A stretch of DNA of 64,000 nucleotides. It comes from Fimenecus sp045593555. Lineage in GTDB: Bacteria > Bacillota > Clostridia > Oscillospirales > Acutalibacteraceae. The notes below the pieces were generated by a model that had not been told where the DNA came from, ran no database searches, and saw only the letters and a program-made list of their open reading frames with translations. Shown piece by piece: positions 7,973-15,480 of this stretch. The translations under genes were made by a program, and so were the position numbers. How positions within the stretch are numbered: position 1 is the first letter of the stretch; every line of letters starts with the position of its first letter. The stretch lies in assembly GCA_045593555.1 (NCBI GenBank), contig JAZNWU010000022.1, positions 20,876-84,875 on the forward strand. The letters run 5' to 3'.

Positions 7973-8543
7973 AATAGATGATTATGACATCTTATGTGAT
8001 AATAAGATGACTCTAAAAGAATTGTCCAAAGACGATAGTGACAATGAAAACATTGAGTATGTGACAGATTCGATGTTAGTTGCTACAAATTTTGATTTGG
8101 TTAAAAGATTGTATACTAATAGTTTAGGCTTATCAGAAGAGGTAGTATCATCTGCGGATGCTTTAGTCGAAACTAATGATAGTATAGCATTGATAGAATT
8201 TAAAAACGGAACGGTTGTCAATCGAGAAATTAAAGATAAAGCTAGAGATAGTTTGTTGATTCTATGTGATATTATCGAAAAAGAAATATCGTACACAAGA
8301 AAATATTTAGACTTTGTACTTGTGTATAATGAGTCTAAGAATCCGTTGCCGAATCAATATACCAAAGGTGTAGTTCGTGATTCTTCTTCTCGTTTGAATA
8401 TCTCAAAATATTTTCTTCAAAAAGGAAAAGAGGAAATTGTTTTATATGACTTAAATCGATATAAAGGGATATATTTTAGAGAGATACATACTTATACACA
8501 AGAAGAATTTGAGGAATATTTAAAAAGTAATTTCGCAAGTTAA
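7965..8543 (+). CDS. Putative PD-(D/E)XK nuclease partner of the ATPase
   Basis: A 192-residue protein overlapping the ATPase stop by 8 bp (translational coupling). No family was recognised on sight, but residues 62-82 read SSADALVETNDSIALIEFKNG. Asp65 followed by Glu78-Phe-Lys80 at the end of a hydrophobic strand fits the D...(D/E)xK core of PD-(D/E)XK nucleases. The rest alternates alpha and beta segments of a size suited to that fold. I infer that it is the effector of a two-gene defence system. A structural or inhibitory partner remains possible if the motif is fortuitous. Confidence 0.6.
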   Translation: MIKIDDYDILCDNKMTLKELSKDDSDNENIEYVTDSMLVATNFDLVKRLYTNSLGLSEEVVSSADALVETNDSIALIEFKNGTVVNREIKDKARDSLLILCDIIEKEISYTRKYLDFVLVYNESKNPLPNQYTKGVVRDSSSRLNISKYFLQKGKEEIVLYDLNRYKGIYFREIHTYTQEEFEEYLKSNFAS

Positions 8544-8661
8544 GTTTGTTGACTTTACATTACCTTTCTAAATCAAATCGCTATAGGAAACATTTAAATT
8601 GAATTGCACTTTGGGATAATAACAACTTTGTAATGTTTCCACACATTCGACAAAACACAGG

Positions 8662-8697
8662 CCTCCTTGTAAAATGGTATTACCAAAAACAAGGAGG
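8662..8697 (+). promoter_or_regulatory. Hairpin that hides the ribosome site of the next gene
   Basis: CCTCCTTGT at 8662-8670 is perfectly complementary to ACAAGGAGG at 8689-8697, and the loop contains a further small palindrome (TGGTATTACCA). The 3' arm is the ribosome site of the 52-residue gene starting at 8706, so in RNA the site would be sequestered in a 9-bp stem. Confidence 0.6.
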
Positions 8698-8705
8698 TCA
8701 TTTTT

Positions 8706-8864
8706 ATGTTTAATAAGAAAACCAAACTGAAGCTCACGGATTTTGAATGCAACCTATTAATCAACGGATTGAACGAGTTCCGTAATATGCTTCTCTCGGA
8801 CGGTATCCCCACAGAAGATGTTGACGAACTGCTCCTGAAAATCATCAACAAATCTGAAAAGTAG
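8706..8864 (+). CDS. Small mobile-element protein upstream of tnpV
   Basis: A 52-residue protein starting MFNKKTKLKLTDFE, with AAGGAGGT 6 bp before the ATG and codon use as GC-rich as the two genes that follow. It is charged and probably helical, with no membrane span. It leads a three-gene module (this gene, the DUF6809-like gene, tnpV) common at the edges of clostridial elements. No function is known to me. Confidence 0.7.
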   Translation: MFNKKTKLKLTDFECNLLINGLNEFRNMLLSDGIPTEDVDELLLKIINKSEK

Positions 8865-8875
8865 GGGGTGATACT

Positions 8876-9154
8876 ATGTCAGACTTTATTGAAGAATTTT
8901 ATTACGGAAATATTGAGCCGCAGGAGTGTACCACCAACCTGACGGCAAAAGTCAAAAAGAGCCTTAGTGAGCTTGCCGGCAAAGAGGAGCACCTGACATC
9001 AATCCTCACTGACAAGGAGCAGGAGATTTTCACCGACTATGTAGCAACCTACATCAAATTTTCAAGCCTCTGCAATGCAGACAGCTTCACCGTCGGCTTC
9101 AGACTCGGAGCAAGATTCACATACGACACTTTTATTGACAACAAGAAAGGATGA
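8876..9154 (+). CDS. DUF6809-like mobile-element protein
   Basis: A 92-residue protein with the pattern seen in DUF6809-type proteins: an N-terminal DFIEEFYYGNIEPQE, a central charged helix, and a C-terminal FTVGFRLGARFTYD. These are widespread, small helical proteins of unknown function found beside tnpV or relaxase genes. It has a GGGGGTGAT ribosome site 11 bp after the previous stop and overlaps the start region of tnpV. Confidence 0.7.
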   Translation: MSDFIEEFYYGNIEPQECTTNLTAKVKKSLSELAGKEEHLTSILTDKEQEIFTDYVATYIKFSSLCNADSFTVGFRLGARFTYDTFIDNKKG

Positions 9155-9159
9155 ACAAA

Positions 9160-9513
9160 ATGAATATTACATACAGACAAGTCGGAGATTATCAGACACC
9201 AAACCTTGCACTGCCACCCGAAGAATCATCCATCCGCCTCGGCAAATGGGGTATGCTGCACAAGGACTACCTGCAAAAACACAACCCCGTCCTCTTCGCT
9301 ACTCTCCTCACCCAAGGCAATCTCTACCAACACTGTGCAGAGATTGACACCCAAGCTCAGCAGATGTTCAACACTCTCGTAGAGCAAATGACAAAAACCG
9401 AAAACATCACCGAACAGCTCAAGGAACAAAACCAACTCGAATGGGTACAACGAATGAACAGCATTCAAAACATAGCCACCGAAATCGTCTGCAAAGAACT
9501 TATATATGTATAA
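9160..9513 (+). CDS. tnpV: TnpV family protein (stand-alone copy)
   Basis: A 117-residue protein beginning MNITYRQVGDYQTPNL and ending ATEIVCKELIYV, the typical ends of TnpV, an accessory protein of Tn4451-type transposons with no assigned biochemical role. The start at 9160 is chosen over 9151 because AAAGGA lies 8 bp upstream and the resulting length equals that of the second tnpV at 56895-57248. The two copies share the TYRQVGDYQ opening, LGK-GML, the central coiled segment and the ELIY end. No recombinase is attached here, so this is an orphan module. Confidence 0.88.
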   Translation: MNITYRQVGDYQTPNLALPPEESSIRLGKWGMLHKDYLQKHNPVLFATLLTQGNLYQHCAEIDTQAQQMFNTLVEQMTKTENITEQLKEQNQLEWVQRMNSIQNIATEIVCKELIYV

Positions 9514-9519
9514 ACATCA

Positions 9520-9549
9520 AGCCGCCCGATTACTCGGACGGCTCTTTTT
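9520..9549 (+). terminator. Terminator after tnpV
   Basis: Stem AGCCGCCCGA / CTCGGACGGCT (one mismatch) with TTTTTA tail. It lies between convergent tnpV and the GNAT gene. Confidence 0.8.
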
Positions 9550-9560
9550 ATTCAGTCAGG

Positions 9561-10184
9561 TTAAAACAGTTGTGTGCGGAGCTTGAGCTTTTCTTTCGGC
9601 GAGAACTGTTTGTCGAATTCTTCGGCTTCTGCCTCATCAACAAAATATCCCTTTGGTGGAGTGTATTCACCGCTGATGCCGTCAAGATAACCTTTTTTCA
9701 GCTCCTTGCAAAGAAAGAACGATGCGTCCGCACCTTCGGGCAAACCGTGGTAACGGATACCGCATTCGCTCGCATATGTGAATCCGCTTTTACCGTAGAA
9801 ATTGATATTTCCCTCAAAGCAAAGTGCTCCGCAACCAAGCTCTGCCGCCTTTTCCAAGGAATAGTCGAGCAGTCTCTTGCCGTAACCTTGCCCCTGTAAT
9901 TCGGGTGAAATGCAAATTGGTCCCATAGTCATAATGGGCAAATCTGAGCCGTCATCGGCTTTGATAGCCGCCCTCATAAACATATTTTGACCAATCAGTC
10001 TGCCGTCTTTTTCCATAACGAAATTAAGCTCGGGCACAAATGCTTCGTCGTTCCTCAGCTGATTGAGTACATAATGCTCAAGACAACCGGGACGGTACAC
10101 ATTCCAGAACGCTTCCCTGACGAGAGCTTCGGTTTCGCGATGTTCTTCTGTTTTTTCCAAACGAATGATGCAGTCATTTTTCAT
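9561..10184 (-). CDS. GNAT family N-acetyltransferase
   Basis: A 207-residue single-domain acetyltransferase. Motif A is seen as CISPELQGQGYGKRLLDYSLEKA (acetyl-CoA pyrophosphate loop Q-G-Q-G-Y-G), followed by FYGKSGFTYA, the usual motif B region. The substrate is unknown. GC-rich codons match the core segment rather than the AT-rich accessory DNA. It has a GGAGGT ribosome site and a leader with conspicuous secondary structure (10232-10274). Confidence 0.85.
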   Translation of the reverse strand: MKNDCIIRLEKTEEHRETEALVREAFWNVYRPGCLEHYVLNQLRNDEAFVPELNFVMEKDGRLIGQNMFMRAAIKADDGSDLPIMTMGPICISPELQGQGYGKRLLDYSLEKAAELGCGALCFEGNINFYGKSGFTYASECGIRYHGLPEGADASFFLCKELKKGYLDGISGEYTPPKGYFVDEAEAEEFDKQFSPKEKLKLRTQLF

Positions 10185-10231
10185 TGTTAGACCTCCAAGA
10201 ATTGTTGACCTTCAATCACCGGAGGCTTGCG

Positions 10232-10274
10232 GGGAGTAGTATTTGCAAACCTCGCGGTTTACATTACTATCTCC
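10232..10274 (-). promoter_or_regulatory. Structured 5' leader of the GNAT gene
   Basis: On the minus strand a GGAGATAGTA arm pairs with TACTACTCCC, enclosing a second hairpin, AAACC-GCGA-GGTTT. The stem lies 48 bp before the start codon, upstream of GGAGGT. It is more folded than an ordinary leader but matches no riboswitch class I recognise. Confidence 0.4.
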
Positions 10275-10366
10275 AAGGTGTTGTTCATTTTCAAACAGCA
10301 TTCTCCAAAAATTTTATTCAGGCTTTTGCCTGTAAATTCAGTATAGCATATATACAAATAAATAAC

Positions 10367-10403
10367 AAGTGGCTGCCTCACTTCATTCGTGATACAGCCA
10401 CTT
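10367..10403 (-). terminator. Terminator of the XRE gene
   Basis: AAGTGGCTG pairs with CAGCCACTT, 7 bp beyond the XRE stop codon. Confidence 0.7.
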
Positions 10404-10409
10404 CAAAAC

Positions 10410-10652
10410 TCATTTAATCTCTTGTTCCAAATCGTCAAATAAATCGCTGTCAAAGAATTCTCTGATACTGATATCAAGACCGTCGCAAATCTTTTTGATT
10501 GACACAACACCGGGATTCTTGCTCTTCTCATTAAGCATACTGTAAATTGTCGAGGGTGAAACACCGGAGATGTTTGCAAGTGCGTTTATCGCAATATTTC
10601 TCTCATTGCAAAGCTCAATTATTCTCTTTTCAACAGCTTCTTTAATATTCAT
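10410..10652 (-). CDS. XRE family repressor
   Basis: An 80-residue protein consisting almost wholly of a Cro/CI-type helix-turn-helix: ALANISGVSPSTIYSMLNEK is the recognition hairpin, followed by the VVSIKKICDGLDIS helix. The acidic tail (FFDSDLFDDLEQE) is typical of small autoregulators. It is divergent from the SLOG-domain gene, and the shared 130-bp spacer carries four copies of a gataTATCgc-like site, so it very likely represses itself and its neighbour. Confidence 0.85.
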   Translation of the reverse strand: MNIKEAVEKRIIELCNERNIAINALANISGVSPSTIYSMLNEKSKNPGVVSIKKICDGLDISIREFFDSDLFDDLEQEIK

Positions 10653-10667
10653 ATCTATACCACCTTT

Positions 10668-10765
10668 ACGATATATCGCTAATATAAGTTTAATAAAATA
10701 TGCGATAAATCGTGTGGGATATATCGCATATTTATAATTCTTATGATATAATTACGATATATCCC
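10668..10765. promoter_or_regulatory. Four operator-like sites in a divergent promoter
   Basis: Four related near-palindromes: ACGATATATCGCT (10668-10680), GCGATAAATCGT (10702-10713), GGGATATATCGCAT (10716-10729) and ACGATATATCCCAT (10754-10767). The shared core is CGATATATCG. The first lies just before the XRE start and the last just before the SLOG ribosome site, as expected for autoregulation plus repression of the neighbour. Confidence 0.75.
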
Positions 10766-10785
10766 ATATTGAAAGGTGGTATTTT

Positions 10786-11214
10786 ATGGTTTGTACCTTC
10801 TTTGGTCACAAGGACACGCCAAAAGAAACAGAGCCGACTCTGCGGTCGACTCTGATAGATTTGATTGAAAATAAAAATGTAAATGTGTTTTATGTAGGCA
10901 ACAACGGCAACTTCGACACTATGGTACGCCGTCAGCTTGAAGATTTATCTCAAATTTACCCCATAACCTACTGCGTAGTTTTAGCCTACCTCCCAACAGA
11001 GAAAAGCAAGTATGACAACTTGACAAACACCATCTACCCCGAAGGCCTCGAAACCGTACCCAAACGCTTCGCAATTTCTTGGCGTAACAAGTGGATGATA
11101 CAACAGTCAGATATTGTTGTTACCTATGTTACCCATAATTTCGGTGGTGCTTGGCAATTTAAGACTGTGGCAGAGCAGATGAGAAAGCGGGTAATTGAAT
11201 TAAGCCTCTTTTAA
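10786..11214 (+). CDS. SLOG-domain (YpsA/DUF1273-like) protein
   Basis: A 142-residue Rossmann-like protein. The opening TFFGHKDTP, then VFYVGNNGNFDTMV, and a late DIVVTYVTHNFGGAW are the three conserved loops of SLOG-superfamily nucleotide-sensing or nucleotide-processing proteins. Members occur as sensors in conflict systems or as YpsA-like proteins of unclear role. The AAAGGTGG ribosome site directly follows the last operator. Its own dedicated XRE repressor suggests inducible expression. Confidence 0.75.
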   Translation: MVCTFFGHKDTPKETEPTLRSTLIDLIENKNVNVFYVGNNGNFDTMVRRQLEDLSQIYPITYCVVLAYLPTEKSKYDNLTNTIYPEGLETVPKRFAISWRNKWMIQQSDIVVTYVTHNFGGAWQFKTVAEQMRKRVIELSLF

Positions 11215-11229
11215 TTTGAGTAATTGGAT

Positions 11230-11856
11230 TTAAATATATTTACTAAAATCTTGGCACAAATAGTGTCTTCCGCTTTTCAAGGGCTTGGAAATGTATGTGG
11301 GAAGTTGATTTATGATTTCTTTAATAAATGTTTCTACTAAACATTTTGTTCCTTCTTGCAATGAAACCAATAATGTTGAACGGTTATTTTTTAACAGTCT
11401 ATTTAATCGAGTTATAAAAGAACTAATAGATGAAATAGTGTTATCAGTCAACATTTTATCCAAATGAAATAATCCTACTTCAGAAAAATCAAGAGTTTTG
11501 TTATGATATGGGATTAATAATAGTTCGCTTTCACCTGTGTACTGCCAACTCGATTCGCATTCAAGAGTTTCTACAAATTCAACAAATGCTTTGTTGCTAA
11601 AATACCACTTGATTCCATCGATGGTAGTAACAGCATTCATATCTGGATATTTTTCAGGATTCCAATATGCGCCGTATCCAGGTAAATAAAAATTAATATT
11701 GTGACTTGTCAGGTGATGATAATAATTTAAGGATTTTACTATTTCATTACCAGTATTTAGATCAGGTCTAGTAATTAAAATACCAACAATATCTTCGGGT
11801 TGATTTTGATTGTCAATACATTCAAGCATATCTTCATAGGTAATTGCGTCAATCAT
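11230..11856 (-). CDS. Hypothetical protein
   Basis: A 208-residue protein with no family I recognise. The first 60 residues have a Rossmann-like or PIN-like beta-alpha pattern (DIVGILITRPDLNTGNEIV). A Trp/Tyr-rich middle (YGAYWNPEKYP) and a long C-terminal helix follow. There is no signal peptide or membrane span. AT-rich codons fit the accessory region. It has an AAGGAG ribosome site and is convergent with the SLOG gene. Given its surroundings it could be a defence or stress-sensing protein, but nothing in the sequence decides this. Confidence 0.6.
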   Translation of the reverse strand: MIDAITYEDMLECIDNQNQPEDIVGILITRPDLNTGNEIVKSLNYYHHLTSHNINFYLPGYGAYWNPEKYPDMNAVTTIDGIKWYFSNKAFVEFVETLECESSWQYTGESELLLIPYHNKTLDFSEVGLFHLDKMLTDNTISSISSFITRLNRLLKNNRSTLLVSLQEGTKCLVETFIKEIINQLPTYISKPLKSGRHYLCQDFSKYI

Positions 11857-11899
11857 TTTAAACTCCTTCTTTATTATTCATATACGAAAATTAATAATA

Positions 11900-12313
11900 C
11901 TAAATTAAAACTCCATCACAATGGTCAATCTCGTGCTGGATTATCTGTGCAGGGAAGCCCGTGAAAGTCTTGATACGAGTCTGCATTTCAGCTGTCTGCC
12001 ATTGTACTTTTATACTCTTATAACGCTTACATTTACGGGGACCTCCGAGCAGAGAAAGACAACTTTCTTCTGTTTCGTATGGATCTAACTTTTTGATAAT
12101 CTGAGGGTTGAACATAACCATATATGTACCTTCATTATCAACGGCGATAATGCGTTTGCGTACGCCTATCATATTTGCAGCCATGCCGACACAGCCATCT
12201 TTGTGGGCGATGAGTGTATCGAGCAAATCTTCAGCTACTTGCAAATCTTCTTTTGTTGCTACTTCCGATTTCAGACTGAGAAATATCGGGTCGTGAATCA
12301 ATTCTTTAATCAT
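11900..12313 (-). CDS. def: Peptide deformylase (accessory copy)
   Basis: All three deformylase motifs are present in 137 residues: GCVGMAANMIG (motif 1, with Asn in place of Gln), EESCLSL (motif 2 with the metal Cys; the usual Gly is Ser), and QHEIDH (motif 3, HExxH). The start at 12313 gives the normal MIKELIHDPIFLS opening, one base after the RhuM stop, so translation is coupled to that gene. An upstream in-frame ATG at 12358 would overlap RhuM and is less likely. Deviations in motifs 1 and 2 match the shorter clostridial type 3-like deformylases. It is probably not the housekeeping copy. Confidence 0.85.
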   Translation of the reverse strand: MIKELIHDPIFLSLKSEVATKEDLQVAEDLLDTLIAHKDGCVGMAANMIGVRKRIIAVDNEGTYMVMFNPQIIKKLDPYETEESCLSLLGGPRKCKRYKSIKVQWQTAEMQTRIKTFTGFPAQIIQHEIDHCDGVLI

Positions 12314-12314
12314 G

Positions 12315-13343
12315 TCATTTATTCTCTGTTGTTTCTTCAATGAGCTTATCAAAATCACTCTGATAAAGCTTGTCTTGTGTTACTCTGTATTTTTCAAACT
12401 CGCTTTCAGCATAAGCCTGAGCTGTAATTCTTGAAACAGTACCTGCATCCGTGAGAATTTCTCTACCGGTAAATTCAAGGAACATATCAAGACGTTTTGC
12501 CCAATCTTCCATAGTCATAGGTATTTTTCGTTTTGCAAAGTCTTCTGCGGCATCAAGGAAAGAGTTGACAATTCTGCCGAGAGAATCAAGCTCATCCTTT
12601 GTAAGATAGTTTTTAGCAACAGAAACATCTGACTTAAGAATTTTGCCGTCGGGAGAACGTTCCCAAGAAGTAAGTCCCATATGTTCTTTTCTGCTGTCGG
12701 CTCGTCCCATAATCAGCTCGGGCGCAGTATTGCCTGTAATAGCATAATGCATTTTGTTCTGTACGGTTGCAAAGAAAAGCTTGGTTGTAGGTGAATTTCG
12801 GTCGTAGTCCACACTGGTAGCATAGATATCAGTAACTTTCTGATAAAACCTACGCTCACTCAGGCGGATTTCACGGATTTCTTCAAGCAAACGCTCAAAG
12901 TAATCTTCTCCAAGAAACGCACCGTTTTCCATACGCTTACGGTCAATAATATAACCTCTGACAGCAAACTGCTTTAGAATCTGAGTTGCCCACCGTCTGA
13001 ACTGCGTTGCACGAATAGAATTAATACGATAACCAACAGAAATAACAGCATCAAGATTATAGTAATCAATCATACGAGTAACGGATCTTCCACCCTCATT
13101 TTGAACTGTTTCCATTTTGGAAACAGTTGATTCCTGAGCCAATTCACCTTCGTTAAATATATTTTGAAGATGCTTTGATATTGCTGGAACATTAACTTCG
13201 AATAATGATGCCATCATCTTCTGTGTCATCCATAATGTTTCGTCCTCATAGCGGACCTCTATAGAATCAGCATGTGCTTGCTTTTCAAAAATCAAAAATT
13301 CAGCTGTGCTGTTTCTTATTATAAGGTCTTTGTTTTCACTCAT
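12315..13343 (-). CDS. RhuM family protein
   Basis: A 342-residue protein with the RhuM pattern: ETLWMTQKMMASLFEVNVPAISKH is a DNA-binding-like N-terminus, and YNLDAVISVGYRINSIRATQFRRWA is the family hallmark. The C-terminal half includes the KLFFATVQNKMHYAITG segment. RhuM proteins are common cargo of islands beside R-M systems; their biochemical role is unknown. The start at 13343 is selected by AAGGAG 7 bp upstream. It lies downstream of the GHKL-TIR gene, separated by 86 bp, and may be read from the same message. Confidence 0.88.
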   Translation of the reverse strand: MSENKDLIIRNSTAEFLIFEKQAHADSIEVRYEDETLWMTQKMMASLFEVNVPAISKHLQNIFNEGELAQESTVSKMETVQNEGGRSVTRMIDYYNLDAVISVGYRINSIRATQFRRWATQILKQFAVRGYIIDRKRMENGAFLGEDYFERLLEEIREIRLSERRFYQKVTDIYATSVDYDRNSPTTKLFFATVQNKMHYAITGNTAPELIMGRADSRKEHMGLTSWERSPDGKILKSDVSVAKNYLTKDELDSLGRIVNSFLDAAEDFAKRKIPMTMEDWAKRLDMFLEFTGREILTDAGTVSRITAQAYAESEFEKYRVTQDKLYQSDFDKLIEETTENK

Positions 13344-13429
13344 AATAAAACTCCTTGTATTCAATAAATTATACAAAGCTTTTTTGACTTAAATAAGTTT
13401 TGAAATATCTTTGATTCAAGTTTATAGCA

Positions 13430-15478
13430 TTATATTATTTTAACATTCAGGGATTCTTTACATGAAACATTAGAGCAAAAATATTTCACTTTTCCGTTTT
13501 TAATATTTAATTGCATTTGATTATTACATTTTGGGCACACTATAGAAGGCAAAAACTTACGTGTAGGATAAAATACGGCGGGATTGTCAATGCTTTCATC
13601 TGCGAATCTTGGCTGAGATAAGACTGTGTTGAGCGATGTAGTTAATTTGTTTTCATCACAGTCAACACCTATTCCTGAAGTAATTATTGTATTAAAAAAT
13701 TCTTTTAATGTTGTTATCTGTTCTTCAGAATGAATATCTTTAAACTTAATGCTGCTGAGCGCATTGTTGCTTGGTTTATCAATATCGCCAAAACCAATGT
13801 CAATTATAACATTTAAGCAATTTTGATTTGTTGCCCATGCAGCTCCTGCTTCAGATATACATATGTTTGAATCATAAAAAGCTTTGCTGAACAGAAAAAT
13901 TACCATTAGATCATCACGGAAACAATCTTTCAGATAATCATATATATCTTTTCCTTGAGGAACTCCTAAACGTCTGTCCGAAGTGAAAATTATAGTAGAT
14001 TTTACATCAATTCCATATTCTTCAAGAACAGCTACAATAAAATCTCCGTATAGTTTATGACACTCTTTATGACTGATAAAAATTTTCTTTGTATTCCTAC
14101 TTTCGTTTACTGCTCTCGTGAATTGCAAATTTTCATTCTGCACAGCTTGCTTTTCTTCGTCGCTAAGGTATCGATTCAGTATTTCTCGTGTTTGCGGGTT
14201 TTCCCAGAATTTCTTTTTTATCTGTTCATTTTCAGCTTCTTGCTCATCCTCTTTTCTTCTTTTGCTTACAGTATCTTTTTGTCCTACAATGTACCCTAAT
14301 AAACGTTTGGCTATTTTAATAACTTCAATATACCGAGGGTCGTTTTCTTCATAACCACGTCTGTTACTGATTGCCATATCAGCTATGCCATCTTGTTCAA
14401 AAATATCTACATACAATTCGCCTATAACATAAGCCTCACTGTTGCGGTTATTCTTGATTTTAGAAAGTATATCATACTCGCCAAGCTTCCCTCTAGAATA
14501 TAATGATATTCTGTTGTCATTAATCGTAATTTTGTCTTCGTCATCTTCGGTAGTTTTATCAAGGGTTCCTAAAGAACGCAAATCAGGCAAATTGCACACT
14601 GTACCAATCCATCCACTTATTACGAAATTAATATAAACCGGCTCTCCATTTTTATCTTCAACTTCGAGTTTGTAAGGAAAAGAAGATAAAATACGTTTCC
14701 CTTTTGCAGGTTGAGATTTTACAAATTCCTCATAGGTAGAGGTCAGTTTATAACGTTCTGGTATTGAGTTGTTTTTTACGATTTCAAGTTTATTTTCAAA
14801 GGTTTTTCCTATGGTAATTATTGTATCCATTATTGAAAAATAGTCTAACTCAGACCTCGTGAGAGTTTGATATTTTTCATCATTTTTTCTGATATGTATT
14901 GCAAAATCAGTGTCGTTGACATCAAAAGTGCGGATTAATTTGCTTACAATAAATCTGTAACTGACAGTAATTTTTTTCTTGACACCTATAAGTTCTAATC
15001 TCGTTCCAGTACCTTTGGGAGATAAATGTTCCGGCAAGAATGTAATTTCTTCAGAATTAATGGCTACGGGTTCACAATTTTCTTCAGTGATTTTTTTGAA
15101 ATCTAAAACACACCCAGCTTTTTGCTGGTTTTTAAATGACAACACCTTAACTGTATTTGTAAGCGAAAATGTAGCCAGCTTTCCTATACCCTTTCGCCCC
15201 ATTATTTTTCTTCCTTTATCCGTGAATCCACTATCTGATCGTTTGTCATAACCAATATTAAGAAAAGAATCATTTATGTCAGCCGCGGACATGCCTTTTC
15301 CATCATCTTCAACGATTACATTGTTATTTGCCGTATCTATAGTAATCCATACATTGTTTGCATCAGCATCATAACTGTTGGCAACTAATTCTGAAATTAC
15401 ACTGGGTGTATCTCCATATAATTGTGAGCCTAATTGTTTTAATACGCGCCTATCTAACTTAATTTCATAATTATCCAT
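13430..15478 (-). CDS. GHKL ATPase - TIR - zinc ribbon fusion protein
   Basis: A 682-residue protein with three modules. The N-terminus (1-200) is a Hsp90/MORC-like GHKL ATPase: ELVANSYDADA (Mg/ATP Asn), DDGKGM, and GRKGIGKLATFSL (ATP lid). The middle region carries S5-like and helical segments. Residues 464-590 form a TIR domain: KKIFISHKE start, TSDRRLGVPQGKDI, and CISEAGAAW, in which Glu543 is in the position of the NADase catalytic Glu. The C-terminal zinc ribbon has Cys648, Cys651, Cys668 and Cys673. It ends the MORC/Z1 operon, 2 bp after the HNH gene. I infer an ATPase-gated TIR effector that depletes NAD or makes a signal when the operon senses foreign DNA. Confidence 0.88.
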   Translation of the reverse strand: MDNYEIKLDRRVLKQLGSQLYGDTPSVISELVANSYDADANNVWITIDTANNNVIVEDDGKGMSAADINDSFLNIGYDKRSDSGFTDKGRKIMGRKGIGKLATFSLTNTVKVLSFKNQQKAGCVLDFKKITEENCEPVAINSEEITFLPEHLSPKGTGTRLELIGVKKKITVSYRFIVSKLIRTFDVNDTDFAIHIRKNDEKYQTLTRSELDYFSIMDTIITIGKTFENKLEIVKNNSIPERYKLTSTYEEFVKSQPAKGKRILSSFPYKLEVEDKNGEPVYINFVISGWIGTVCNLPDLRSLGTLDKTTEDDEDKITINDNRISLYSRGKLGEYDILSKIKNNRNSEAYVIGELYVDIFEQDGIADMAISNRRGYEENDPRYIEVIKIAKRLLGYIVGQKDTVSKRRKEDEQEAENEQIKKKFWENPQTREILNRYLSDEEKQAVQNENLQFTRAVNESRNTKKIFISHKECHKLYGDFIVAVLEEYGIDVKSTIIFTSDRRLGVPQGKDIYDYLKDCFRDDLMVIFLFSKAFYDSNICISEAGAAWATNQNCLNVIIDIGFGDIDKPSNNALSSIKFKDIHSEEQITTLKEFFNTIITSGIGVDCDENKLTTSLNTVLSQPRFADESIDNPAVFYPTRKFLPSIVCPKCNNQMQLNIKNGKVKYFCSNVSCKESLNVKII

Positions 15479-15480
15479 TG

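Noticed and set aside
8594..8851. Minus-strand open frame of 85 codons
   Set aside because: It is the antisense of the 52-residue gene and its leader; no ribosome site, and the plus-strand gene has strong signals.
9075..9347. Frame overlapping tnpV in the other phase
   Set aside because: Ends early and has no ribosome site; kept only as evidence for the overprinting finding.
14057..14354. Plus-strand hydrophobic frames opposite the GHKL-TIR gene
   Set aside because: Antisense shadows of a conserved domain protein.
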